A DNA stretch of 64,000 nt from Parabacteroides faecalis (GCF_022809355.1 NZ_JAKZMM010000011.1:38084-102083), one strand, 5' to 3'. Positions 1 to 8,931 are shown, numbered from the stretch's first letter. Made by a program: numbers and translations. Notes: generated by a model not told the origin, from the sequence alone.

Positions 1-222
1 CTTGCCGAATGCCACATAATAATTCAAAGAAGCATCGATGGTAACACGTGTCAGCGGTTTAGCCGCCGTTTGCTTTTGAGCTTGCGGCAAAGTTACCTTG
101 ATTGCATTCGGAATTACGACCGTCGATGTCACCATAAAGAAGATCAACAGCAGGAAAATCACATCCGTCATAGATGCCATGCTGAAAGCTTCTGATACTT
201 TAGTTCTTCTTTTTAACCCCAT
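1..222 (-). CDS. exbD: ExbD/TolR-type biopolymer transporter (partial, 3' end off window)
   Basis: The N-terminal 74 codons are visible; the gene runs off the left edge. After a short basic N-terminus (MGLKRRTKVSEAF) there is one membrane segment at about residues 18-36, with the single Asp at residue 20 in the position of the proton-carrying Asp of ExbD/TolR (MTDVIFLLLIFFM). The rest would be periplasmic. It lies 33 bp downstream of the exbB-like gene on the same strand, so the two probably form the motor that energises TonB-dependent receptors such as the SusC protein in this window. ExbD versus TolR cannot be settled from this fragment. Confidence 0.88.
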   Translation of the reverse strand, partial: MGLKRRTKVSEAFSMASMTDVIFLLLIFFMVTSTVVIPNAIKVTLPQAQKQTAAKPLTRVTIDASLNYYVAFGK

Positions 223-255
223 AACCAATCAATTTATAGATGGATGAATATACTA

Positions 256-972
256 TTAATTGGCAGGCTCATTTAATAAGTCCATGAATTCCATCGTGCG
301 GGCTTCCATCTTATTGACTACATTGTCAACCTGCGATACCAAATAGTTGTATGCAAACAAAGCAATAATACCCACAACCAATCCACCTACAGTTGTTACC
401 AAAGCTTCATAAATACCACTTGATAATAAAGAGACATCCACATTCGTTCCAGCATTTGCCATATCAAAGAAGGCACGAACCATACCGGTTACTGTTCCTA
501 AAAAGCCTAACATCGGAGCACCAGCAGCCGTCGTTGCAATCACCGGGAAACCTTTTTCCAACTTAGCAACTTCCAAGTTACCTACATTTTCAATAGCAAC
601 CAATACATCATTCATCGGACGTCCTAAACGTGTAATTCCTTTTTCGATCATACGGGCAGAAGGAGTATTTGTCGAACGGCATAAATTCAAGGCCGATTCT
701 ACCTTGCCTTCATGTATATAATCCTTGATGCGATTCATAAAGTTCTCATCTTCCTTACCGGCCCGCTTAATAACCATAAAGCGCTGGATAAAAATATAGA
801 TAGCCAGCAACGACAATAACAACAACACTACCATAATCCACCCTCCTTTGAAAGCCAGATCAATAATGTTTATCTGTGCTTCCGTTGGAACTGTTGTTTC
901 TGCCACCTGCGTCAAATCAGGCATCTGATCAGCAGCCTGAGCGGCTGACTGCAATAAAAGAAATAGACTCAT
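256..972 (-). CDS. exbB: ExbB/TolQ/MotA family proton-channel protein
   Basis: 238 aa. A signal-like hydrophobic N-terminus is followed by a membrane helix at about residues 44-64, a cytoplasmic stretch, and two further helices at about 148-170 and 188-212 with the Gly/Ala/Thr-rich ExbB signature (GAPMLGFLGTVTGMV, then VTTVGGLVVGIIALFAYN). ExbB pentamers with ExbD use the proton gradient to drive TonB. It is upstream of the exbD fragment in the same orientation. Assignment to the ExbB/MotA family is firm; the precise partner system is inferred. Confidence 0.9.
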   Translation of the reverse strand: MSLFLLLQSAAQAADQMPDLTQVAETTVPTEAQINIIDLAFKGGWIMVVLLLLSLLAIYIFIQRFMVIKRAGKEDENFMNRIKDYIHEGKVESALNLCRSTNTPSARMIEKGITRLGRPMNDVLVAIENVGNLEVAKLEKGFPVIATTAAGAPMLGFLGTVTGMVRAFFDMANAGTNVDVSLLSSGIYEALVTTVGGLVVGIIALFAYNYLVSQVDNVVNKMEARTMEFMDLLNEPAN

Positions 973-998
973 CGTTTAAATAGGTTTTTATTAATATT

Positions 999-1715
999 TT
1001 ATTGTTCCAAACAAGCTTTATATTGTTTGATCGTTTCCTCTAATCCTAAGTACAAAGCATCACAAATAAGCGCATGACCAATTGACACTTCATCTAAAAA
1101 AGGAATATTCTTGCTGAAGAAAGCCAGATTCTCCAGACTCAAGTCATGTCCGGCATTGACACCTAAGCCTAAATTCTTGGCAAAACGTGCCGCTTCCACA
1201 AAAGGAGCAACAGCAGCATCGCGGTCTTTCGGATAAAGAGATGCGTATGGTTCCGTATAAAGCTCGATACGGTCGGTTCCCGTCTTGGCTGCCCACTCTA
1301 TATTTTCCAACTCCGTTCCAACAAAGATCGAAGTCCGAATACCATGGCTTGTGAAGCGTTCTACCAAATCCTGCAAGAAAGCATGATTCGTCTTGACATC
1401 CCAACCGGCATTTGATGTAATGGCATCAGGAGCATCCGGCACTAAAGTAACTTGCGTTGGTCTTATCTTTAATACCAAATCAATGAACTTATCGCACGGA
1501 TAACCTTCGATATTAAACTCCGTCCTGATCAACGGCTTTAAGCCGTACACATCACTGTAGCGAATATGACGCTCATCCGGACGAGGATGAACCGTTATAC
1601 CTTGTGCTCCGAACGCTTCCGCATCCTGAGCAAACTTCAATACATCCGGCATATTGCCACCTCTGGCATTACGGATTGTTGCTACTTTGTTAATGTTTAC
1701 ACTTAAATTTGTCAT
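999..1715 (-). CDS. pdxJ: Pyridoxine 5'-phosphate synthase
   Basis: 238 aa, the normal PdxJ length. It condenses 1-deoxyxylulose 5-phosphate with 3-amino-2-oxopropyl phosphate to give pyridoxine 5'-phosphate in DXP-dependent vitamin B6 synthesis. Visible family features are the N-terminal [16 protein letters not shown] strand, the [10 protein letters not shown] loop (His43, Arg45, His50) and the C-terminal [16 protein letters not shown] segments that line the phosphate site of the TIM barrel. It is divergent from the CBS-domain gene. A TAnnTTTG-like -7 box reads on the minus strand at 1766-1773. Confidence 0.96.
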   Translation of the reverse strand: MTNLSVNINKVATIRNARGGNMPDVLKFAQDAEAFGAQGITVHPRPDERHIRYSDVYGLKPLIRTEFNIEGYPCDKFIDLVLKIRPTQVTLVPDAPDAITSNAGWDVKTNHAFLQDLVERFTSHGIRTSIFVGTELENIEWAAKTGTDRIELYTEPYASLYPKDRDAAVAPFVEAARFAKNLGLGVNAGHDLSLENLAFFSKNIPFLDEVSIGHALICDALYLGLEETIKQYKACLEQ

Positions 1716-1799
1716 CGTATATCATTAAATCTTTTTCTTTGATTACTTTTGTACCTAGTAATTTGCAAAATTAGCAGTATTTAGGAAATAAGCAGACAA

Positions 1800-2468
1800 A
1801 TGTTGGTGAAAGATTTCATAACAAAGGAAATCCCCGTGTTAAAAAGTTTTGATACGGGTGAGTATGCATTGACCTTGATGGACGACTATAAGCTGAAGCA
1901 TCTACCCGTTGTATCGGATAATTCATTCTATTACAAAGGAATTATTTCGGAAAAAGAACTGCTTTCGCATACAGACCTATCCACAAATATCGGGAATCTG
2001 TATTTGGCGGAAGTACCTTCTGTACGGCTAGAAACACATCTTTTTGAGGTCTTGACGCTGATCACCCGCAACAAGCTGAGTATTCTTCCTGTCATATCCG
2101 ACATGGATGAGTACGAAGGCGTCGTAACCCGCGAACATTTAGTCGATGTCTGCACAGACTTTTTCCAGGCAGACGCACCAGGAAGTACAATCGTTCTGGA
2201 AGTTGTTCCTTCTGATTATTCCGTGACAGATATTGCCCGTATCGTAGAATCGAACAATGCGCATATACTTTCCATGCAGACACATCCTGAAGAAAAGAAC
2301 GGACAACTTTTGATTACCTTAAAACTTGATTCGGAAGATGCCTCTGCCGTTATCCGGAGTTTTGAGCGTTTTAACTATACTGTCCTATGGCACTTTATGG
2401 AAAACGGTCTGGTAGATGATATTTTTCAACAACGAATGAACGAATTAATACATTACATGAATATATGA
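1800..2468 (+). CDS. CBS domain pair protein with C-terminal ACT-like region
   Basis: 222 aa, soluble. Two CBS motifs occupy about residues 1-60 and 65-125 (MLVKDFITKEIPVL; LYLAEVPSVRLETHLFEVL), a fold that usually binds adenosyl nucleotides. Residues 135-215 look like a small ACT-type alpha/beta domain (IVLEVVPSDYSVTDIARIVE). The stop overlaps the start of NAD kinase by 4 bp (ATGA), so the two are translationally coupled; a regulatory link between nucleotide sensing and NADP synthesis is possible but inferred. A -7 type box TACTTTTG is at 1744-1751. Confidence 0.85.
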   Translation: MLVKDFITKEIPVLKSFDTGEYALTLMDDYKLKHLPVVSDNSFYYKGIISEKELLSHTDLSTNIGNLYLAEVPSVRLETHLFEVLTLITRNKLSILPVISDMDEYEGVVTREHLVDVCTDFFQADAPGSTIVLEVVPSDYSVTDIARIVESNNAHILSMQTHPEEKNGQLLITLKLDSEDASAVIRSFERFNYTVLWHFMENGLVDDIFQQRMNELIHYMNI

Positions 2469-3340
2469 AAGTAGGAATTTTTGGCAGTCAATATCAGCAA
2501 GAAAAGCAGAGTATCATCCGACGGGTATTCAGTAAACTGACTTCTTTAGAGGCAGAGATTTATGTGGATACACTTTTTCACGACTATCTGCTGGATGCTT
2601 TTGGATTTGAGCCACCAATAAACGGCCTCTTAACAGGTGATATTTTCGACCTCGATGTTGCCATCAGCCTCGGAGGAGACGGAACTTTTCTTCGGACAGC
2701 AGCCAGAGTCAACCGCCAGAATATTCCTATTCTCGGTATCAATACCGGCCGGTTAGGCTTTCTGGCCGATGTAGGTAGCACAGACGTAGAAGACACACTC
2801 GAAGAGCTTTTCAAGCATTACTATAAAGTAGAAGAGCGTATTCTGCTCCGATTGGAAACTGAAAGCCGGGCTTATAAAGGTTATAACTATGCGTTGAATG
2901 AAGTAGCCGTATTAAAGCGTGATACTTCTTCCATGATTACCATTCATACTTCCTTGAATGGAGAATATCTGACTTCCTATCAAGCCGACGGACTGGTTAT
3001 TGCAACACCAACCGGTTCAACGGCTTATTCCATGAGTGTAAACGGCCCGATCATTCTACCGCAAGATAATAGCATCGTATTGAGTCCGGTAGCACCTCAT
3101 TCACTGAATGTTCGTCCGCTGGTAATTCCTAATGACTTTGAGATTACGTTGGGTGTGGAAAGCCGTAACCGCACGTTCCTCATCTCGCTGGATGGAAGAT
3201 CAGAAATATTCCCGGCTGGAATCCAGCTTAAGGTCAGCAAAGCGGATTATACGACTAAGGTGATCAAACGATATAACCATACATTCTACGAGACACTTCG
3301 GGAAAAACTGATGTGGGGAGCAGATGTCAGAATGAAATAA
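2465..3340 (+). CDS. nadK: NAD kinase
   Basis: 291 aa. ATP-dependent phosphorylation of NAD+ to NADP+. The diagnostic GGDGT motif is at about residues 70-74 (SLGGDGTFLRTA), followed by NTGRLGFL, the NE/D motif NEVAVLKRD, and the glycine-rich DGLVIATPTGSTAYSMSVNGP block. Length and domain order match bacterial NadK/PpnK. It is the second gene of a two-gene operon with the CBS protein (4-bp overlap). Confidence 0.97.
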   Translation: MKVGIFGSQYQQEKQSIIRRVFSKLTSLEAEIYVDTLFHDYLLDAFGFEPPINGLLTGDIFDLDVAISLGGDGTFLRTAARVNRQNIPILGINTGRLGFLADVGSTDVEDTLEELFKHYYKVEERILLRLETESRAYKGYNYALNEVAVLKRDTSSMITIHTSLNGEYLTSYQADGLVIATPTGSTAYSMSVNGPIILPQDNSIVLSPVAPHSLNVRPLVIPNDFEITLGVESRNRTFLISLDGRSEIFPAGIQLKVSKADYTTKVIKRYNHTFYETLREKLMWGADVRMK

Positions 3341-3429
3341 ATCAGGCGCAGAAGATAAAGCAACCGCAAACGACTTCACAAAGTAGAATCTTGATAGAAT
3401 TTATCGTTACCTCAGACAAGAGGATGTTA

Positions 3430-3993
3430 TTAAAATCCCCAAAGATGTTCTATCAAGATTTTTACTCCTATTCCGATTAGGATAACACCACCTATCAAGT
3501 CTAACTTCAAATCCACTTTGTTTCCGACTTTCACACCAAAGCAAACACCAAAAGAAGAAAACAGGAAAGTCACAATTCCAATTGTCCAGGTAATGACAGA
3601 CAACGATGTTTGCATAATGGCTAATGAAACTCCTACGGCCAATGCATCTATACTAGTGGCAATTCCTAATCCACAAAGAGTCTTCAGACAAAGCGGATTC
3701 ATCTTTTTATCCTCTTCCTTTTCCTGACGGCTTTCCCAGATCATCCGTCCACCCAAATAAAGTAACAGCCCAAAAGCAATCCAATGATCGATTGTTTCTA
3801 TCAGTTTCAGAAAACTAAAACCCAATAAATAACCAACCAAAGTAAACATGGCCTGAAAAAAAGCCAAGACAAACGCAATCTTAACAACCCGGCGCACGGA
3901 ACATTCCTTCATAACGGCTCCACTAGTCACCGATACAGCCAGACTGTCCATCGACAAGCCGACTGCCAACAACAAGATTTCAAGAAAAGACAT
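3430..3993 (-). CDS. mntP: Manganese efflux pump
   Basis: 187 aa, six predicted membrane helices. The two internal repeats each carry the family Asp motif in the membrane (GLSMDSLAVSVTSG near the N-terminus and ATSIDALAVGVSLA in the middle), typical of MntP/YebN Mn(II) exporters in the inner membrane. It is convergent with nadK. No yybP-ykoY-type riboswitch is recognisable in the short upstream region. The C-terminal codons contain one arm of a 13-bp inverted repeat (3387-3399 with 3448-3460). Confidence 0.93.
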   Translation of the reverse strand: MSFLEILLLAVGLSMDSLAVSVTSGAVMKECSVRRVVKIAFVLAFFQAMFTLVGYLLGFSFLKLIETIDHWIAFGLLLYLGGRMIWESRQEKEEDKKMNPLCLKTLCGLGIATSIDALAVGVSLAIMQTSLSVITWTIGIVTFLFSSFGVCFGVKVGNKVDLKLDLIGGVILIGIGVKILIEHLWGF

Positions 3994-4030
3994 ACAAGAT
4001 GAATGAGATATATAGCGTATTAAAAACAGG

Positions 4031-4065
4031 AAAGATTGTGTCCAAAGGAACAGGACACAATCTTT
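4031..4065 (-). terminator. Hairpin terminator after the glycosyltransferase
   Basis: A 13-bp perfect stem (AAAGATTGTGTCC with GGACACAATCTTT) lies in the gap between mntP and the GT2 stop codon. It is placed to end the DUF4199-GT2 transcript on the minus strand; the following T run is weak. Confidence 0.7.
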
Positions 4066-4077
4066 ATTATCTAAGCA

Positions 4078-5028
4078 TTATAATTCTTCTGCAATCTTAT
4101 AATTATTACGATTAGGAGAACTTCGGGAAATCAATTCTCCGACAAATCCGGATAAAAACATCTGAGTTCCCAAAATCATACCTGTCAGTGCCACATAGAA
4201 ATAAGGCGAATCCGTTACTAAACGCATTGGCATACCAGCCATCAGAGAAACCATTTTAGCTCCCAATACAATCAGTAAAGAAATGAAACTGACAAAGAAC
4301 ATGACACTTCCCCACAAGCCGAAGAAATGCATTGGTTTTTTACCGAACTTAGATGTAAACCAAAGCGTAATCAGATCCAAATAACCATTGACAAAACGAT
4401 CCAAACCAAATTTGGTTGTTCCATACTTTCGAGCCTGATGATGAACCACCTTCTCTCCTATCTTGGTAAAGCCGGCAATCTTAGCCAGATAAGGAATATA
4501 GCGGTGCATGTCATTATAAATCTCAATATTCTTCACCACTATTTTCTTATAAGCTTTCAATCCACAATTAAAATCATGCAGATTATGAATACCCGAGATA
4601 CGGCGGGCCGTTGCATTAAACAACTTGGTTGGTATTGTCTTTGACAGCGGGTCGTACCGTTTCTTCTTCCATCCGGAAACCAAATCATAACCGTCTTCAG
4701 TAATCATCCGGTACAATTCGGGAATTTCATCCGGACTATCCTGCAAATCGGCATCCATCGTAATCACAACATCACCTTCTGCACGCTGAAATCCACAGTG
4801 CAAACCTGGAGACTTTCCATAATTCCTACGGAAACGGATTCCTCTTACAACTGATGATTTCTGTCGAAAACCTTCTATGATTTCCCATGAGTTATCGGTA
4901 CTACCATCATCTACAAAAATAACTTCATACGAAAAATGGTTTTCTTCCATCACACGCTCAATCCAAGCAAACAGCTCCGGAAGTGATTCAGCTTCATTAT
5001 ATAACGGAATTACGACTGATATATCCAT
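4078..5028 (-). CDS. Polyprenyl-phosphate-type family 2 glycosyltransferase
   Basis: 316 aa. GT-A domain at residues 1-225: VVIPLYNEAESLPELF, the VDDGSTDNS nucleotide-binding loop at about 40-48, and the DAD metal motif at 92-94 (MDADLQDSPDEIP). Two membrane helices follow at about 235-262 and 282-305. This is the GtrB/DPM1-like architecture, which transfers a sugar from NDP-sugar to a lipid phosphate at the cytoplasmic face of the inner membrane. It is 38 bp downstream of the DUF4199 gene, probably co-transcribed. The sugar is unknown. Confidence 0.9.
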   Translation of the reverse strand: MDISVVIPLYNEAESLPELFAWIERVMEENHFSYEVIFVDDGSTDNSWEIIEGFRQKSSVVRGIRFRRNYGKSPGLHCGFQRAEGDVVITMDADLQDSPDEIPELYRMITEDGYDLVSGWKKKRYDPLSKTIPTKLFNATARRISGIHNLHDFNCGLKAYKKIVVKNIEIYNDMHRYIPYLAKIAGFTKIGEKVVHHQARKYGTTKFGLDRFVNGYLDLITLWFTSKFGKKPMHFFGLWGSVMFFVSFISLLIVLGAKMVSLMAGMPMRLVTDSPYFYVALTGMILGTQMFLSGFVGELISRSSPNRNNYKIAEEL

Positions 5029-5066
5029 ATTATTTTATTTATAACCGATGTTTCTTTTATTCCATA

Positions 5067-5573
5067 TCAGCTCTTTCTCCGGCAAACCAAAGCAGCTACA
5101 GGAAGAGACAATATGATACCGTAAAATATATTATTCAAAATACCTTGAAGTGCCATGTGAATCGGCGAGAAATTCATGGACTCAATAGAGGAAATGATCT
5201 TACTATCTACCTGCATCTGCTTTAAGGAAGCAATTGTCTGCTCTACTGCCGATGATAAGAAATCAGGAGGAGCTACAAATCGATAAAACACATAATGCAT
5301 GATAGATACAAGCATAGCAGCAAACAAATAGATAAGGACACCAAACCGCCATGCCTGACTAAATGAAATAACACCTCCTAAATCTTCCCGGTAACGCTTC
5401 GTCAGCAAATAAGCCAAATAAGGAACTACCAGCGACATTCCCCAATAGATAACAACTAAATAAGAGAAGCGCATACTGAACATATAGAATATATATTTCA
5501 CTATCCAGAATATTCCTAAAGAAAAACCATAGGACATAGCAGCCGACATGAGTCCACTATTTTTATTTTCCAT
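5067..5573 (-). CDS. DUF4199 family membrane protein
   Basis: 168 aa with about four membrane helices (near 14-32, 36-56, 75-96 and 145-165). It resembles the small DUF4199 integral membrane proteins of Bacteroidetes, often found next to a GtrB-like glycosyltransferase as here. A complete promoter is visible upstream (5602-5632), so it is probably the first gene of a two-gene operon. A role in membrane-linked glycan modification is inferred from its partner only. Confidence 0.8.
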   Translation of the reverse strand: MENKNSGLMSAAMSYGFSLGIFWIVKYIFYMFSMRFSYLVVIYWGMSLVVPYLAYLLTKRYREDLGGVISFSQAWRFGVLIYLFAAMLVSIMHYVFYRFVAPPDFLSSAVEQTIASLKQMQVDSKIISSIESMNFSPIHMALQGILNNIFYGIILSLPVAALVCRRKS

Positions 5574-5601
5574 ACTTCAAATATATCGATTCTTTGCGCG
5601 A

Positions 5602-5632
5602 CAAAAATACGTTTTTTAGACTAATCTACAAA
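5602..5632 (-). promoter_or_regulatory. Bacteroidetes-type promoter of the DUF4199-GT2 operon
   Basis: Reading the minus strand, a TTTG -33 box is separated by 19 bp from TATTTTTG (match to TAnnTTTG) at 5602-5609, about 30 bp before the start codon. Confidence 0.7.
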
Positions 5633-5671
5633 AAGCAATGATATTGTTTTCATTATCCTCAGAATGAAAGA

Positions 5672-5705
5672 AAGCCTTTTACAGTTTTCTTGCTGTAAAA
5701 GGCTT
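5672..5705 (-). terminator. Terminator of the tRNA-Lys cluster
   Basis: Perfect 13-bp stem (AAGCCTTTTACAG with CTGTAAAAGGCTT) and 8-nt loop, 20 bp beyond the last tRNA-Lys on the minus strand, followed by a T-rich stretch. Confidence 0.75.
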
Positions 5706-5725
5706 CCCATCTAAGATAATTACTG

Positions 5726-5798
5726 TGACCTCGGAGGGGATCGAACCCTCGACCCAATGATTAAGAGTCATTTGCTCTACCAGCTGAGCTACGAAGTC
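5726..5798 (-). tRNA. tRNA-Lys (anticodon CTT), copy 3 in transcription order
   Basis: 73 nt. The cloverleaf folds fully: acceptor GACTTCG/CGAGGTC with discriminator A, anticodon stem AATGA/TCATT with loop CTCTTAA, and T-loop TTCGATC. Anticodon CTT reads AAG. No CCA is encoded. It is identical to the next two copies and last to be transcribed. Confidence 0.97.
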
Positions 5799-5822
5799 AT
5801 TTTTTCTATTTCCTGAAAGAAG

Positions 5823-5895
5823 TGACCTCGGAGGGGATCGAACCCTCGACCCAATGATTAAGAGTCATTTGCTCTACCAGCTGAGCTACGAAGTC
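5823..5895 (-). tRNA. tRNA-Lys (anticodon CTT), copy 2
   Basis: Identical 73-nt sequence to its neighbours. The spacer to copy 3 is 24 bp and contains TTTCTATTTCCTGAAAG, largely repeated in the next spacer, which points to tandem duplication of tRNA plus spacer. Confidence 0.97.
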
Positions 5896-5916
5896 ATTCT
5901 TCTATTTCCTGAAAGG

Positions 5917-5989
5917 TGACCTCGGAGGGGATCGAACCCTCGACCCAATGATTAAGAGTCATTTGCTCTACCAGCTGAGCTACGAAGTC
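5917..5989 (-). tRNA. tRNA-Lys (anticodon CTT), copy 1
   Basis: Identical 73-nt tRNA and first in the transcript. A full promoter lies 37 bp upstream. The three genes form one unit ending at the hairpin at 5672-5705. Confidence 0.97.
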
Positions 5990-6026
5990 AACACTTTATC
6001 TACAATCTCCTTCGCGATTGCGGGTG

Positions 6027-6057
6027 CAAAGATAGGAACATTTTTTGAAATACCAAA
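6027..6057 (-). promoter_or_regulatory. Promoter of the tRNA-Lys cluster
   Basis: On the minus strand TTTG, 19 bp, then TATCTTTG (6027-6034); an exact fit to the Bacteroidetes -33/-7 consensus. Confidence 0.78.
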
Positions 6058-6081
6058 AACTTTCCCGCCTTTTTCTATAAA

Positions 6082-6888
6082 TTAATCATCAAACTCATAA
6101 ACATCCGAAGGAGTCGTTCGCTTCAATGCTACCAATGAAACATCCTTTCCGACACGGATTCCTTCTTCAAAAAGACGGATATCTACTGTCTTATAAGCCA
6201 GTTCCGGATGGTTGTTATCCCGGCTTAAATGGCAAAGCCAGATATTCTTCAAATCGAGTGTATAATGTGTTGCCAAAAATTCAGCAGCTTCCTGATTACT
6301 CAGATGCCCGATTGGTCCGGCTACCCTTTCTTTCAAGAACTGCGGATAATTTCCATACCGAAGCATTTCATCATCATAATTGGCTTCAAGCACCAAATGA
6401 TTTGCCTTGCAGATGTATTCACTGACTTTCTCATTGATATGTCCCACATCGGTTGCAATTGTGAAACGATGCTTTCCATACTTTATATAATACCCGACAC
6501 TGTCGGTACTGTCGTGAGGAACAGGGAATGCTGTTACTTCAAAATCCCGGATAAAGAATGGGACTTCTTTCTCAATGACCCGCTTAGAGGTTGTAAGAGT
6601 TTCTTCCACATACCGGCTTTTTGCTATTCCCCGGTGAACACCTTCGGTTGTATATACCGGAATACTCATTTTTTCTCCCAAATAACCTACCGTCTTAATA
6701 TGGTCTGCATGGTCGTGTGTGACCAAGATAGCCACAATCTGCGATAAATCAATGGAACGATCTTTCAATACCTTTTTGATAGTACGGATACCGATTCCGG
6801 CATCAATCAGCAATCCGTACTCCGGCGTCCCCAAATAGTAGCAATTACCACTGCTACCACTAGCCAGGCTAAAAAAAATCAATTTCAT
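6082..6888 (-). CDS. MBL-fold metallo-hydrolase (WalJ/YycJ-like)
   Basis: 268 aa. The N-terminus FFSLASGSSGNCYYLGT and the zinc motif THDHADH (His58, His60, Asp62, His63) identify the metallo-beta-lactamase fold; further metal ligands lie in VPHDSTDSVGY, TDVGH and the C-terminal LCHLS. The closest known group is the YycJ/WalJ putative exonuclease subfamily. The gene starts 24 bp after the asparaginase stop, so the two are probably co-transcribed. Substrate not determinable here. Confidence 0.88.
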   Translation of the reverse strand: MKLIFFSLASGSSGNCYYLGTPEYGLLIDAGIGIRTIKKVLKDRSIDLSQIVAILVTHDHADHIKTVGYLGEKMSIPVYTTEGVHRGIAKSRYVEETLTTSKRVIEKEVPFFIRDFEVTAFPVPHDSTDSVGYYIKYGKHRFTIATDVGHINEKVSEYICKANHLVLEANYDDEMLRYGNYPQFLKERVAGPIGHLSNQEAAEFLATHYTLDLKNIWLCHLSRDNNHPELAYKTVDIRLFEEGIRVGKDVSLVALKRTTPSDVYEFDD

Positions 6889-6912
6889 ATATTGTTCTAT
6901 TTTTATTCTTCT

Positions 6913-7974
6913 TCAAGAGCGCACAAACGAATCGGGAATGGTTATTTCACCTATCAGCGAACAATTCATATGCTCTTTTACCTCATTCGGAGTTAATCCG
7001 TGCCCGAACAGGAACATCAGTTTGGTCACGGCACTTTCCGTTGTACTGTCGTACCCACTGATAACACCTATCTCGAGTAATTTCTGCCCGGTTTCATACC
7101 GATGCATCTCAACACTTCCAGCCCGACATTGCGTAACGTTTACGATAACCACCCCACGTCCAACGGCTTCTTCCAACATTTGCAAGAACCACTTGTCAAC
7201 GGGCGCATTTCCGCTACCGAATGTTTCCATAACAACACCCTTCAATCCGGGAATGTTCAGAATAGATTCAACTACCGAAGGCGATATTCCCGGGAAAAGC
7301 TTCAGGATGGCAATATTCCGATCCAATAAATAATGAGGTTTCAAAGGTCTGCGAGATACCGGATAATAAATCTGAGTCACGTCATACTTGATATGAATAC
7401 CGGCATGTGCCAACGAGGGATAATTATACGAACGGAAGGCATTGAAGTTATCCGCATTGGCCTTACAGGTACGATTGCCGCGCATCAATTCATTCTCAAA
7501 GAATACGCAGACTTCTGGAACTATCGGGAAACCGTTCTCTTTGGCAGCAGCAATCTCTATGGCGGTAATCAGGTTTTCCTTCCCGTCCGTCCGCAACATA
7601 CCGATTGGCAACTGAGAACCGGTCAGAATCACCGGCTTAGTCAGATTCTCCAACATAAAGCTCAGGGCCGAAGCCGTATATGACATGGTATCCGTTCCGT
7701 GCAGGATCACAAATCCGTCATACTTCTGATACGTATCCGCAATAATCTTTACGATTTTCATCCACGAATCAGGCCCCATGGCTGATGAATCCAATGGCGG
7801 ATCAAACTGATAGGTATCGACATGGTGTCCCAAGAACTTCAATTCCGGAACATTCTCGGCCAGATGCTGAAAGTCGAATACTTCCAACACTCCGGTTTCC
7901 GGGTTTTCAATCATACCGATTGTTCCACCTGTATATATCAATAAGATAGATGCCTGCTGCTTATTATCCGTCAT
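6913..7974 (-). CDS. ansA: Type I L-asparaginase
   Basis: 353 aa, no signal peptide, so cytoplasmic. It hydrolyses asparagine to aspartate and ammonia. The first catalytic Thr motif is IYTGGTIGM (Thr15/Thr18) and the second is VILHGTDTMSYTAS, both invariant in the asparaginase/glutaminase family; the length matches cytoplasmic type I enzymes. A -7 box CAAAGATA (minus-strand TATCTTTG) lies at 7994-8001. Confidence 0.95.
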   Translation of the reverse strand: MTDNKQQASILLIYTGGTIGMIENPETGVLEVFDFQHLAENVPELKFLGHHVDTYQFDPPLDSSAMGPDSWMKIVKIIADTYQKYDGFVILHGTDTMSYTASALSFMLENLTKPVILTGSQLPIGMLRTDGKENLITAIEIAAAKENGFPIVPEVCVFFENELMRGNRTCKANADNFNAFRSYNYPSLAHAGIHIKYDVTQIYYPVSRRPLKPHYLLDRNIAILKLFPGISPSVVESILNIPGLKGVVMETFGSGNAPVDKWFLQMLEEAVGRGVVIVNVTQCRAGSVEMHRYETGQKLLEIGVISGYDSTTESAVTKLMFLFGHGLTPNEVKEHMNCSLIGEITIPDSFVRS

Positions 7975-8070
7975 AACCTTTGTTTTTGAATCACAAAGAT
8001 AACCAAACTAGCGGAAATTTCCTCTATCTTGGGAAAAGAATCTACCCTATTGACTTTCTAATTTGATTCC

Positions 8071-8096
8071 AACGAGAATCAAAATCGATTCTCGTT
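8071..8096. repeat. Dispersed AACGAGAATC hairpin, short copy
   Basis: Perfect 10-bp arms (AACGAGAATC and GATTCTCGTT) with a 6-nt loop. The same arm sequence recurs at 24727-24774 and 36639-36698. All three copies sit just after the 3' end of a minus-strand gene, here the TRIC channel, so they probably act as terminators. Confidence 0.8.
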
Positions 8097-8154
8097 TATC
8101 TTGAAAACATTCTTCGTTTATCTAAAAAGGACATCCGGACAAAGGGAGAAACCA

Positions 8155-8766
8155 TTATTCCTCCCCTTTCAAAGCCGGCAAACTGATATGATACTTGACT
8201 GCTACGACACGTGCGATAAAAACTGATGCCGCCGATACGAATTGGGTAAGAGGAAGAGGCAGCTCAAAGCAAGTACAGAGATAATAAATCAATCCGCCGA
8301 ATACACAGGCCAAAGCATAAATATCTTTCCGGAAGATAAGAGGCTCTTCGTTAATCAGAATATCTCGCATCATACCGCCAAATGCTCCGGTAATCGTTCC
8401 CATGACAACGGCCACCCACATCGGGAAACCGAAGTCGAGCGTCTTGGCAATACCCACCACAGCAAAAAGCCCCAGTCCGATGGCATCAAATATAAAGAAT
8501 GTATTATTCAGGCGAACGACGTATTTCCGGAATACCAATACAAACAACAGGGCTAACCCGGAAATAACCAAATAAGATAATTGCAACATCCAGAAAGGCG
8601 TAGCATTCAACAACACATCTCGAATGGTTCCACCACCGACGGCTGTTACCACACCCACAACATAAGCCCCGAACCAGTCGAATTTCTTGGCAGATGCCAA
8701 ACGGATTCCACTGATAGCGAAAGCAAATGTTCCTACATAATCACATAAAGTAATGAAGTCTATCAT
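8155..8766 (-). CDS. TRIC-type (UPF0126) monovalent cation channel
   Basis: 203 aa with six to seven membrane helices. The two-repeat architecture shows the paired glycine motifs GGGTIRDVLL and GGMMRDILI that line the pore in prokaryotic TRIC channels. The ATG at 8766 is preferred to the one at 8877: the longer form adds a basic non-family extension and would begin upstream of the -7 box CAAAGATA at 8782-8789. Role: potassium or other monovalent cation flux across the inner membrane, from family knowledge. Confidence 0.88.
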   Translation of the reverse strand: MIDFITLCDYVGTFAFAISGIRLASAKKFDWFGAYVVGVVTAVGGGTIRDVLLNATPFWMLQLSYLVISGLALLFVLVFRKYVVRLNNTFFIFDAIGLGLFAVVGIAKTLDFGFPMWVAVVMGTITGAFGGMMRDILINEEPLIFRKDIYALACVFGGLIYYLCTCFELPLPLTQFVSAASVFIARVVAVKYHISLPALKGEE

Positions 8767-8781
8767 TTTATTTTTTAGGCG

Positions 8782-8813
8782 CAAAGATAAGAACTGTTTT
8801 CTATCCAAACCAA
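8782..8813 (-). promoter_or_regulatory. Promoter of the TRIC channel gene
   Basis: TATCTTTG at 8782-8789 on the minus strand, with a TTG 21 bp upstream. Its position supports the internal start codon at 8766. Confidence 0.55.
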
Positions 8814-8931
8814 CGTATTGGCTGAAAAAGCCCTTCTGTCTTGCGAAAACAAATACTTTTATAGTGATATTGACCATTGATATAAAAAGATTTTTACAGA
8901 TATTTGCCGTTCTAATTCAAACTATCGACAC

